A stretch of 64,000 bases of DNA, taken from NCBI GenBank assembly GCA_965197795.1, contig OZ240228.1:1054001-1118000 (forward strand), given 5' to 3'. This document shows, piece by piece, positions 43,830 through 51,099 of the stretch (positions are counted from its first letter, which is position 1; every line of letters begins with the position of its first letter). Made by a program: the position numbers and the translations under genes. The DNA is from WHTK01 sp965197795 (GTDB lineage Bacteria; Chloroflexota; Dehalococcoidia; DSTF01; WHTK01). The notes beneath the pieces were generated by a model. That model made no database searches. It was not told the origin of the DNA and saw nothing but the letters and a program-made list of their open reading frames with translations.

Positions 43830-44975
43830 ATGACAAACCGAAACCATCAGTTCCACGGACTACCGCCGATAAAGGTTGTCGGCGTGGGCGGTGGCGGCTG
43901 CAACGCCGTGAACCGGATGGGACGGGACCAGATACCGGGTGTCGAGCTGGTGGCCGTGAATACGGACGGCCAGGCGTTGATGCATATCGAGTCAGACCTG
44001 CAGATCCGGATCGGCGAAAAACTGACGAAAGGCCTGGGCGTGGGCGGCGACCCGGCGAAGGGGGAACGGGCGGCGGAGGAGAGCCGGGACGAGCTGCGCG
44101 ACGCGGTGAAGGGGGCGGAGATGGTGTTCGTGACGTCCGGCATGGGCGGCGGCACCGGCACCGGCGCTTCGCCCATCGTGGCCGAGGTGGCGCGTGAGGT
44201 TGGGGCGCTGACGATCGGCGTCGTGACGCGGCCGTTCGGCTTCGAGGGACGCAAGCGGGCGGAGCGAGCCGAGGAAGGCGTCGCGGCGCTCCGCGAGAAG
44301 GTCGACACGCTGATCGTGATCCCGAACGATCGGCTACTGACGATTTCGGACGCCAAGACGACGCTCGAGGAGGCATTTTGCAGCGCCGATGAGGTGCTGC
44401 ACCAGGCGATCCAGGGGATCTCTGAAGTGATCACGCTGCCGGGCATTATCAACCTGGACTTCGCCGACGTGCGCCGGGTCATGGGACAAGCCGGTCCGGC
44501 GCTGCTGGCGATCGGAAAAGCGCGTGGCGACGGCCGGGCGGCGGAGGCAGCCAGGCTGGCGGTGACGAGCCCGCTGCTGGACGTGAGCATCAAGGGCGCG
44601 CGCGGCGTGTTGTTCAACGTCGTCGGCGGTAAAAGCCTCGGTATCCACGAGGTGAACGAGGCGGCTTCGGTGATCCAGGAGACCGTGGACGTGGACGCCG
44701 AAATCGTGTTCGGGGCCGCGATCGACGAGAGCCTCGGCGATGAGGTGAAGGTGACGGTGATCGCGACCGGGTTTGACGCGAAGCCGGTGCTGACGGCCTC
44801 CTGCGAGGAGGAGCCGGCGCCTGTCGAGTCCAATGGCGATGAGCCGGACGACGAGCACCGGGCGTCGCGCGGGTTGTTTGGCACCGTGCCGGAGGTGGAC
44901 ACCGAGCTGCCGGCGTTCCTCAGACGTGGAGTCACCGCCCGGCAGGGGTCGAATCTAAATGGACACAAAATGTAG
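43830..44975 (+). CDS. ftsZ: Cell division protein FtsZ
   Basis: A 381-residue tubulin homologue. VGVGGGGCNAVNRM binds GTP, the tubulin signature GGGTGTG is at 106-112, and the T7-loop region reads LPGIINLDFADVRRVM. After a linker, the C-terminus ELPAFLRRGVTARQ resembles the conserved tail that binds FtsA. It polymerises as the Z ring. It has a good ribosome-binding site (AGGAGGG). A putative NrdR box overlaps its last codons. Confidence 0.97.
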   Translation: MTNRNHQFHGLPPIKVVGVGGGGCNAVNRMGRDQIPGVELVAVNTDGQALMHIESDLQIRIGEKLTKGLGVGGDPAKGERAAEESRDELRDAVKGAEMVFVTSGMGGGTGTGASPIVAEVAREVGALTIGVVTRPFGFEGRKRAERAEEGVAALREKVDTLIVIPNDRLLTISDAKTTLEEAFCSADEVLHQAIQGISEVITLPGIINLDFADVRRVMGQAGPALLAIGKARGDGRAAEAARLAVTSPLLDVSIKGARGVLFNVVGGKSLGIHEVNEAASVIQETVDVDAEIVFGAAIDESLGDEVKVTVIATGFDAKPVLTASCEEEPAPVESNGDEPDDEHRASRGLFGTVPEVDTELPAFLRRGVTARQGSNLNGHKM

Positions 44976-45011
44976 TGGTAACAGGTGGTTGACAGGCCCT
45001 ATATCTGGTGT
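44963..45011 (+). promoter_or_regulatory. Two putative NrdR boxes
   Basis: ACACAAAATGTAGTGG (44963-44978) and GCCCTATATCTGGTGT (44996-45011) match the known NrdR consensus ACACWATATATWGTGT at 13 and 12 of 16 positions. Their starts are 33 bp apart, about three helical turns, and they flank the -35 of the nrdR promoter. Confidence 0.65.
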
Positions 45012-45016
45012 ATGAT
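44989..45016 (+). promoter_or_regulatory. Sigma70-type promoter of nrdR
   Basis: TTGACA (44989-44994), 16-nt spacer, TATGAT (45011-45016). The second NrdR box fills the spacer, so bound NrdR would block polymerase. Confidence 0.8.
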
Positions 45017-45077
45017 TCGCCTTGCGCTCTCCGAAAGGGCGTGACGATTTAGACCACCGGAGGCATTGCTACCCCGC

Positions 45078-45641
45078 ATGCGCTGCCCCTTCTGTACCCA
45101 CGACGACTCCAAGGTTATCGACTCGCGCGAGGCGGAGGACGGCATCCGGCGACGCCGGGAGTGCCTGAGCTGCGAGCGGCGTTTCACGACGTTCGAGCGG
45201 GTTCAGACGGCGCACCTGATGGTCGTCAAGAAGGACGGCCGGCGCGAGGAGTTCTCGCGGGAGAAGATCCGGACTGGGATCCAGCGCTCTTGCGCCAAGC
45301 TGCCGGTTAGCGCCGCCGAGATCGAGGCGATCGTCGACGAGGTCGAGGCGACGCTGCTGTCGCGCGGTGAGGCCGAGGTGCCGTTCACCGAGGTCGGTGA
45401 CCTGGTGATGGACAGCCTGCGAGAGCTGAACTACGCGGCGTACGTGCGGTTCGCGTCGCACTACAAGGACTTCGTGAGCCAGGAAGAGCTGCAGGCGGAG
45501 GTGGCGCGGGCACAGGCGGCGCCGCGTCGGCTGCAGCGCCGGACGGGTGCGAACCAGCCGCCACTGCTACCACCAACGGCGTTGGACGCGCCGCCATCAC
45601 AAGTCGAAGGCGGACGCGCCAGGCGCGTCGCCCGCCGCTAG
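45078..45641 (+). CDS. nrdR: Transcriptional repressor NrdR
   Basis: About 187 residues. An N-terminal zinc ribbon MRCPFC...ECLSC (C3, C6, C29, C32) binds DNA, and an ATP-cone (VVKKDGRREEFSREKIRTGIQRSC to NYAAYVRFASHYKDF) senses ATP/dATP. It represses ribonucleotide reductase genes. ATG 45078 fits the zinc ribbon; TTG 45066 is an alternative. The last ~40 residues (AAPRRLQRRTGANQPPLLPP...) exceed the normal ~150-residue length and look disordered. Its own promoter carries two NrdR-box candidates. Confidence 0.95.
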   Translation: MRCPFCTHDDSKVIDSREAEDGIRRRRECLSCERRFTTFERVQTAHLMVVKKDGRREEFSREKIRTGIQRSCAKLPVSAAEIEAIVDEVEATLLSRGEAEVPFTEVGDLVMDSLRELNYAAYVRFASHYKDFVSQEELQAEVARAQAAPRRLQRRTGANQPPLLPPTALDAPPSQVEGGRARRVARR

Positions 45642-45672
45642 GTCGAAGTGTCAAGGTTAAAGGACGTAAAGG

Positions 45673-45966
45673 TTGGTTATCGACTCCTTCGGCAAGTTGT
45701 ACACGCAGAGCGGCGAAATCCTGGCCGAAGGTTCGTGTCAAGTGGACATGGAGCGCGGCAGCGTGACGCTGCGGCCGGTGGTGGACACGCCGCTGTTATC
45801 GCGCGAGAAGGAAGCGATGCGGCTGGTGCTGGACGACGGCATGGAGCTGTCGATTCGGGCCGGGATCATCCGCTTCCGTTTGAACGCGCCGGGGCCGCCG
45901 CCGGGGCCGGCGTATCGGCTGTTCGTGGCGGGGGCCGGGATGAGCCAGACGCCAGCGGCGGAGTGA
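45673..45966 (+). CDS. Hypothetical protein
   Basis: A 97-residue protein from TTG 45673, MVIDSFGKLYTQSGEILAEGSCQVDMERGSVTLRPVVDTPLLSREKEAMRLVLDDG. It looks like a small all-beta domain and has no membrane segment. No family is recognised. It lies 31 nt after nrdR, and codon use matches its neighbours, so it is likely real and co-transcribed with nrdR. The ribosome-binding site is weak. Confidence 0.55.
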   Translation: MVIDSFGKLYTQSGEILAEGSCQVDMERGSVTLRPVVDTPLLSREKEAMRLVLDDGMELSIRAGIIRFRLNAPGPPPGPAYRLFVAGAGMSQTPAAE

Positions 45967-46004
45967 GGACGGTGGTGCTAGAACCTCTGGGTATGGGAAG
46001 GACT

Positions 46005-46024
46005 CTGCAGGATGAATCCTGCAG
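46005..46024. repeat. CTGCAGG palindrome (family B) with compensating changes
   Basis: CTGCAGGAT-GA-ATCCTGCAG, a perfect 9-bp stem. Compared with copies reading GGTT-GA-AACC, both arms changed together. Confidence 0.8.
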
Positions 46025-46157
46025 CCACCGGTGTCGTTAGGTTAAGAAATCCTTTCGCAGGCCACCAGCTTGAGGCTAAAGAAAGACTTAAGTAAGTGGA
46101 ACCGGTCGCTAGGTAGCTGCCGGCAAGTGGATAAGGCATAGGAAGGACCCTAATCGT

Positions 46158-46349
46158 ATGCCCCGCAAAGACGCGAAGAGCCGAGAAGACGAACTGACAC
46201 GCCGCTTTAGCGAGATCGAGGACCAGTACCGCTTCGACGGCGAGGTGAAGCTGGGCGAGGCTACGCCCGACGAGCTTCGAGAGCTGGGCATGATCGACGC
46301 GGAGCTGAAAGAGATACGGGCGCAGCAGCCGCAGGAAGCGGCCGTCTAA
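46158..46349 (+). CDS. Hypothetical small charged protein
   Basis: A 63-residue protein, MPRKDAKSREDELTRRFSEIEDQYRFDGEVKLGEATPDELRELGMIDAELKEIRAQQPQEAAV. It is highly charged and probably helical. AAGGA lies about 11 nt before the ATG. It sits 39 nt upstream of nrdJ. The function is unknown. Confidence 0.6.
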   Translation: MPRKDAKSREDELTRRFSEIEDQYRFDGEVKLGEATPDELRELGMIDAELKEIRAQQPQEAAV

Positions 46350-46388
46350 GCCCACCGACATACGACTAATCGACCAGGAGACCCCGCG

Positions 46389-49349
46389 ATGACCACGACC
46401 CCTTCGACAGAGCGCAGGACAGGCGTTTATCCAGGACTGCGGACTGAGCATGAGGACGAGCGTCCCGGCCCTTCGACAGGCTCAGGACATAGCTTGAAGC
46501 TAAAGCGCTTCTTCACGACGCCGGGCGTCAGCGCCTACGAGGTCATCGATTGGGAGATGCGGACGGCGTCGATCTCGGACGAGACGGGGAAGACGTTCTT
46601 CGAGCAGACCGACATCGAGACGCCGTCGTTCTGGTCGCAGACGGCGACGCAGGTCGTGGCGTCGAAGTACTTCCGGGGCCGCATCGACACGCCGGCACGG
46701 GAAACCAGCACACAACAGTTGGTCGACCGCATCGTCATGGCGATCACGGCCTGGGGCCGCGAGGCTGCGGATATCGACCCTTCGACAAGCTCAGGGGGGA
46801 CCCTGGCGACGGGGGTGAGCTCGGGCACGGCGTACTTCGCCTCGGATGACGAGGCGGCGACGTTCGAGCACGAGTTGCGCCACATCCTGATCAACCAGCG
46901 GGCGTGCTTCAACAGCCCGGTGTGGTTCAACGTCGGGACGAAGGAGAAGCCGCAGTGCAGCGCCTGCTTCATCCTCAGCGTCGAGGATGACATGGAGTCG
47001 ATCCTGGACTGGTGCCGCACGGAGGGGATGATCTTCAAGGGCGGCTCCGGGTCGGGGATCAACCTCTCGAAGATACGGTCGTCGAAGGAGTACCTCTCGG
47101 GTGGCGGCGTGGCCTCGGGGCCGGTGTCGTTCATGCGGGGCGCGGACGCGATCGCGGGGTCGATCAAGTCGGGCGGGACGACGCGGCGAGCGGCGAAGAT
47201 GGTGATCCTGAACTCGGACCACCCGGACGTGATGGAGTTCATCGAGAGCAAGGCGAAGGAAGAGCGCAAGGCGTACGACCTGGGCAGCGCCGGCTGGGAC
47301 ATGTCGCTGAACGGCGAGGCGTGGGCCAGCGTGCAGTTCCAGAACGCCAACAACAGCGTGCGCGCGACGGATGAGTTCATGCGCGCAGCGATCAACGGCG
47401 AGGAGTGGAAGCTCGTCGCGGTGACGGACGGCGACCCGATAGAGACGCTGAATGCGGCGGAGGTGCTGCGGGCGATTTCTCAGGCGGCGTGGGAGTGCGG
47501 CGACCCGGGCATGCAGTTCGACACGACGATCAACGACTGGCATACGTGCGCCAACACGGCGCGGATCAACGGCTCCAACCCGTGCTCCGAGTACATGCAC
47601 GTGGACGACAGCGCCTGCAACCTCTCCAGCATCAACTTGCTGCGGTTCATCAAGCCGGACCCGGACCAGCCGGTGAAGCTGATGTTCGACGTGGAGGCGT
47701 ACTGCAACACGGTCGACGTGATGATCACGGCGCAGGAGATCATCGTGGGACACTCGGGCTACCCGACACCTAAGATCGAGGCGAACGCCCACGCGATGCG
47801 GCAACTGGGCCTCGGTTACGCGAACCTGGGTGCGCTGCTGATGACGCTGGGCCTGCCGTACGACTCGGCCGCGGGGCGCGCCTACGCGGCGGCGGTGACG
47901 TCGGTGATGACGGGCCGGGCCTACGCGCGGTCGGCCAACGTCGCGGCACGGGTCGGACCGTTCACGGCGTACGCGGAGAACCGCGAGCCGATGCTGCGCG
48001 TGATCGCGAAGCACCGCGCCGCGGCGTACGACATCGAGCGCGAGCTGATCGACGACGCGGGGCTGGCGCAAGCGGCGACGGCGGCGTGGGACGAGGCGCT
48101 GGAGCTGGGCGAACAGCACGGCTATCGCAACGCGCAGGCGACGGTGCTGGCGCCGACCGGGACGATCGCGTTCATGATGGACTGCGACACGACCGGCGTG
48201 GAGCCGGACATCGCGCTGATCAAGTACAAGAAGCTGGTCGGCGGCGGCATGCTGCGCATCGTCAACAACACGGTGCCGGTTGCCCTGCGGCGGTTGGGCT
48301 ACACGGAGGACGAGGTCGCGGCGATCGTCGCGTACATCGACGCGGAAGGGACGATTGAAGGCGCGCCCGCGATCAAGAACGAAGACCTGCCGGTGTTCGA
48401 CTGTGCCTTCCGGGCCGAGAAGGGTGAGCGCTCGATCCACCCGATGGGCCACGTGAAGATGATGGGCGCGATCCAGCCGTTCATCTCCGGCGCGATCTCA
48501 AAGACGGTAAACGTGCCGAGCGAGGCGACGGTCGAGGAGATCTTCGACACGTACGTCGAGTCCTGGAAGCAAGGCGTGAAGGCGATCGCGATCTACCGTG
48601 ACGGGTCGAAGGCGGTGCAGCCGGTGAGCACGTCGAACGACGCCAAGGCGGATGCGCCGCTCGTCGCGGGGCCGATACGCAGGCGCTTGCCCGACACGAG
48701 GCCGTCACTGACGCACAAGTTCAGCATCGAGGGCCACGAGGGTTACATCAACGTCGGCCTTTACGAGAACGGCTCGCCGGGCGAGCTGTTCGTGACGATG
48801 TCGAAGGAGGGCAGCACGCTCTCCGGGCTGATGGACGCTTTCGCGACCTCGATCTCGGTTGGGCTGCAGTACGGGATGCCGCTGCACGACTACGTGCGGA
48901 AGTTCAGCCACATGCGCTTCGAGCCGATGGGCATGACGGAGAACCGCGAGATCCCGATGGCGCAGTCGATCGTGGACTACATTTTCCGCTGGCTGGCTTC
49001 GCAGTTCATGGGCGACGACGAGAAGAGCGAGCTGGGCATCCTGACGGAGTCTGAGCGCGGGCGGCTGACGGCGCAGTACAGCGGTGTGCAGCCGGAGCTG
49101 GTCGAGGCGCCGGTGCAGCCCCTCGCCGAGGCGATGCCGTCCCCTTCGGTAGACGCAGGAGGGAGCCCGCTGCCTGTGACAACCAGCCCTTCGACAGGCT
49201 CAGGACAGGCCGGCGCGCGCTCGGCGGAGTACAAGGGGCCTCGAGTGCAGGCGGACGCGCCGGCCTGCGCGAACTGCGGCTGGATCATGTCGAGGTCGGG
49301 GACGTGCTATCGATGCGAGAACTGCGGCAACACCAGCGGGTGCTCGTAG
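46389..49349 (+). CDS. nrdJ: Adenosylcobalamin-dependent (class II) ribonucleotide reductase, long form
   Basis: A 986-residue class II reductase. The N-P-C-S-E loop (397-401) carries the thiyl-radical Cys and catalytic Glu, and CSACFILSVEDDMESI has an active-site Cys. A TSCPD domain follows (HEGYINVGLYENGSPGELFVTMSKEGST), and the C-terminus is a zinc ribbon (CANCGW...CYRCENCGNTSGCS). It reduces ribonucleotides with B12. Three repeat-derived stretches lie within it: residues ~4-37, ~131-137 and ~933-941. AGGAG before the ATG shows the start precedes the first repeat. No B12 riboswitch was found upstream. Confidence 0.96.
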   Translation: MTTTPSTERRTGVYPGLRTEHEDERPGPSTGSGHSLKLKRFFTTPGVSAYEVIDWEMRTASISDETGKTFFEQTDIETPSFWSQTATQVVASKYFRGRIDTPARETSTQQLVDRIVMAITAWGREAADIDPSTSSGGTLATGVSSGTAYFASDDEAATFEHELRHILINQRACFNSPVWFNVGTKEKPQCSACFILSVEDDMESILDWCRTEGMIFKGGSGSGINLSKIRSSKEYLSGGGVASGPVSFMRGADAIAGSIKSGGTTRRAAKMVILNSDHPDVMEFIESKAKEERKAYDLGSAGWDMSLNGEAWASVQFQNANNSVRATDEFMRAAINGEEWKLVAVTDGDPIETLNAAEVLRAISQAAWECGDPGMQFDTTINDWHTCANTARINGSNPCSEYMHVDDSACNLSSINLLRFIKPDPDQPVKLMFDVEAYCNTVDVMITAQEIIVGHSGYPTPKIEANAHAMRQLGLGYANLGALLMTLGLPYDSAAGRAYAAAVTSVMTGRAYARSANVAARVGPFTAYAENREPMLRVIAKHRAAAYDIERELIDDAGLAQAATAAWDEALELGEQHGYRNAQATVLAPTGTIAFMMDCDTTGVEPDIALIKYKKLVGGGMLRIVNNTVPVALRRLGYTEDEVAAIVAYIDAEGTIEGAPAIKNEDLPVFDCAFRAEKGERSIHPMGHVKMMGAIQPFISGAISKTVNVPSEATVEEIFDTYVESWKQGVKAIAIYRDGSKAVQPVSTSNDAKADAPLVAGPIRRRLPDTRPSLTHKFSIEGHEGYINVGLYENGSPGELFVTMSKEGSTLSGLMDAFATSISVGLQYGMPLHDYVRKFSHMRFEPMGMTENREIPMAQSIVDYIFRWLASQFMGDDEKSELGILTESERGRLTAQYSGVQPELVEAPVQPLAEAMPSPSVDAGGSPLPVTTSPSTGSGQAGARSAEYKGPRVQADAPACANCGWIMSRSGTCYRCENCGNTSGCS
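46400..46495. repeat. TCGACAGG-type repeats at the 5' end of nrdJ (long form)
   Basis: Two CCTTCGACAG...CAGGACA units within 96 nt, read in frame as STERRTGVYPG and PSTGSGHS. They fall immediately after the start codon region. Confidence 0.75.
46780..46797. repeat. TCGACAAGCTCAGG repeat inside nrdJ (long form)
   Basis: CCCTTCGACAAGCTCAGG read as PSTSSG. It lies between conserved segments. Confidence 0.7.
49188..49210. repeat. TCGACAGGCTCAGG repeat inside nrdJ (long form), 3' end
   Basis: The repeat, read as PSTGSGQA, lies in the linker between the TSCPD domain and the zinc ribbon. Confidence 0.75.
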
Positions 49350-49446
49350 GCCATTGCATGGCGGCAGGAGGCTGACGCTCTTGTTTACGGAAGCAACGAT
49401 GATGAGGAGACCCTGGCTGGTTATAGCTTGACGTAGTCATTTTCCT

Positions 49447-49484
49447 GTCGGCGGTCCCTGCCCCGTCACCGCCGACGCTCTTTT
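49447..49484 (+). terminator. Rho-independent terminator 1 after nrdJ (long form)
   Basis: GTCGGCGGT pairs with ACCGCCGAC around a 12-nt loop, followed by GCTCTTTT. Confidence 0.8.
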
Positions 49485-49519
49485 GCCGGCGCCCGAACCC
49501 CTCCGGGCGCCGGCTTTTA
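49485..49519 (+). terminator. Rho-independent terminator 2 after nrdJ (long form)
   Basis: GCCGGCGCCCG pairs with CGGGCGCCGGC around AACCCCTC, followed by TTTTAT. It directly abuts terminator 1, giving a tandem pair. Confidence 0.88.
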
Positions 49520-49530
49520 TAAGTGAAAAT

Positions 49531-49721
49531 GTGGGCTTCGCCCCCATACCCCTCTAAAGGCAGCGCCTAAGGCGTCATGCCAAGGCTGAGCGCAGCGTGA
49601 AGATGGGGGTTGGCACCCCCAAGCCCTCGCACTAAAGGCGGCGCCTAGGGTCTCGTGCAGGACAGAATGCAGCGTGATTGGCACCCCGAGCCCCCGCGCT
49701 AGAGGCAGCGCCAGCGGCGTC
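49531..49721. repeat. Degenerate tandem repeat, about three units
   Basis: Units carry a CTAAAGGCAGCGCCTAAGGC-like core at 49554, 49632 and 49699 (period 67-78 bp), separated by GC-rich stretches such as GGGGGTTGGCACCCCC. It lies in the non-coding gap 49350-49736, which otherwise holds only the two terminators. Confidence 0.65.
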
Positions 49722-49736
49722 TGTTCACTCGCTCCG

Positions 49737-50278
49737 TCAGGGGCGGCGCTCTTTGATGACTACCGTGCCGGCTATGTAGTCGTGCAAGGCGCGCTTGCGG
49801 TGATTAAACCCGGCAATGATGTAACCGAGGAAAAAGGCAGTACGGAGAGGTAGTGTGCGAAGTGGCGAACGATGGAGCGCCGGACGCTGATCGGCTGCAG
49901 TGTGTCGGCGGTGACGACCCGGAGGTTGAAGACGCGTTTGCCGAGGGTGGCGCCCGATTGAGCCTCCGTGATGATTTCGTACAGGGCGGGGATCAGGAAC
50001 AAGGCATAGGCGGAGAGTATGGGTAGAAGGCGGGCGACAAAGATGATCCCGAAGGCCAACACGAAGGCGTCGATCGTGGCGGCGATTAAGCGTATGTAGA
50101 GGTCGCCGTATTCAGGGTCACGACTCGGCAAGGGAGGCGCTTCGGGCGTGGACACGGGCACCGGCGCGCCGGCGTGCCTCGGCTGCTCGGCGTTGGCGGC
50201 GGAGATGCGCGTGTTGCATTGTTCGCATTGAGTCGCGATGTCGGAGTTGTAGTAGCCGCACCTTGGACAAGTCAGCAT
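49737..50278 (-). CDS. RDD-family membrane protein with N-terminal zinc ribbon, frameshifted
   Basis: The N-terminus MLTCPRCGYYNSDIATQCEQCNTR is a zinc ribbon (C-x2-C...C-x2-C), followed by a Pro-rich linker and an RDD domain (YIRLIAATIDAFVLAFGIIF, GATLGKRVFNLRVVTADT). The frame breaks in an AAAAA run (49831-49835). Restoring one base replaces a nonsense tail with FFLGYIIAGFNHRKRALHDYIAGTVVIKERRP, the normal RDD ending, with a stop at 49737. RDD proteins are small membrane proteins, some linked to ion exchange. The role here is unknown. Confidence 0.78.
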
Positions 50279-50359
50279 GGCGTTTGCGAGACGTTACAGC
50301 ATCGAAGCGTCGACCGCGACTTGGCGTTGCCGAGGGACACCAGTGCGTGACCCAGCGCG

Positions 50360-50809
50360 CTAGGTCTGGTTCTGGAGCCAGGCAGGGCGGCCGTAGTGGA
50401 CGCGGGTGCCGGCGACGCGGTCGTGCAGGGCGCGGCGCTGCGGGTCTGTCACGACCATGAAGGCGCTGATTGGGATGCCGACGATGAACAGCATGCTGAG
50501 GAAGAATACGAGGTAGCGCAGGATGATCCGGTCGGGGTCGGGGCGCTCGCCGTCGGGACCGGCGACGTGCATGCGGAGCGCCATCTTGCCCGGCGTGGCG
50601 CCGATCGCGAGGTGGAAGCCGATCTCGTACAGGGAGAGGACTATGAGGAAGATCACGAGACGGCCCGTGTCGTCGGCAGCCGCCGCGAGGTTGAGGAAGG
50701 CGGCGAGGAGGAGGATGACGGCCCAGTCGATGAGGAAGGCCCCGGTGCGGGCGAAGAACGAGGGGTAGGAGGGCTGTAGGTTATCGGGGGCTTCCTGGCG
50801 ATCTTGCAT
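50360..50809 (-). CDS. RDD-family membrane protein
   Basis: A 149-residue RDD protein. FFARTGAFLIDWAVILLLAAFLN is the first helix with the R...D pair, GATPGKMALRMHVAG is the middle motif, and ISAFMVVTDPQRRALHDRVAGTRV is the typical ending. It has three to four membrane helices. The frame is open 56 codons further upstream, but ATG 50809 gives the family start. It lies 81 nt upstream of the other RDD gene, in the same direction. Confidence 0.88.
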   Translation of the reverse strand: MQDRQEAPDNLQPSYPSFFARTGAFLIDWAVILLLAAFLNLAAAADDTGRLVIFLIVLSLYEIGFHLAIGATPGKMALRMHVAGPDGERPDPDRIILRYLVFFLSMLFIVGIPISAFMVVTDPQRRALHDRVAGTRVHYGRPAWLQNQT

Positions 50810-50942
50810 CGCGAAAACTATAACTGAAGCCGGGCTCCGCCCGAGACCCGACTGGAGGCGGCTGGACGGAACGTCGACCACGCTTGGGAGAAGCCGGCGC
50901 CTTCCTTTCGCTGCGGCGCTTAGGGCCTTCATGGGACCGACC

Positions 50943-50962
50943 CTGCAGGTTGAAACCCGCAG
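50943..50962. repeat. CTGCAGG palindrome (family B)
   Basis: CTGCAGGTTGAAACCCGCAG, one mismatch in the stem, in the 290-bp gap between the divergent RDD gene and nrdJ (short form). Confidence 0.7.
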
Positions 50963-51081
50963 CAGAGGACGCTGCAATTCGCGGGCTGCGTTTCGGGCGT
51001 TTTGTGGATGGCGTGGATTGCCGAGCCGGGCGATGCGCCCTGGCGATGATCGGTCGGAAGGCGAACACTTGAGCGGATTCG

Positions 51082-51090
51082 TGGTAAACT
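51082..51090 (+). promoter_or_regulatory. Candidate extended -10 (TGG-TAAACT) of nrdJ (short form)
   Basis: Ends 9 nt before ATG 51100. No Shine-Dalgarno and no NrdR-box-like sequence were found here. Confidence 0.45.
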
Positions 51091-51099
51091 GACTCCCCT

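Noticed and set aside
46025..46388. Possible cobalamin riboswitch before nrdJ (long form)
   Set aside because: A B12-dependent enzyme made this worth checking, but no B12-box-like sequence or conserved core was seen here or before the second nrdJ.
46791..48452. 553-codon antisense open frame over nrdJ (long form)
   Set aside because: It lies opposite a strongly conserved enzyme, is extremely rich in Arg, His and Val and has no domain. It is a shadow of high-G+C codons.
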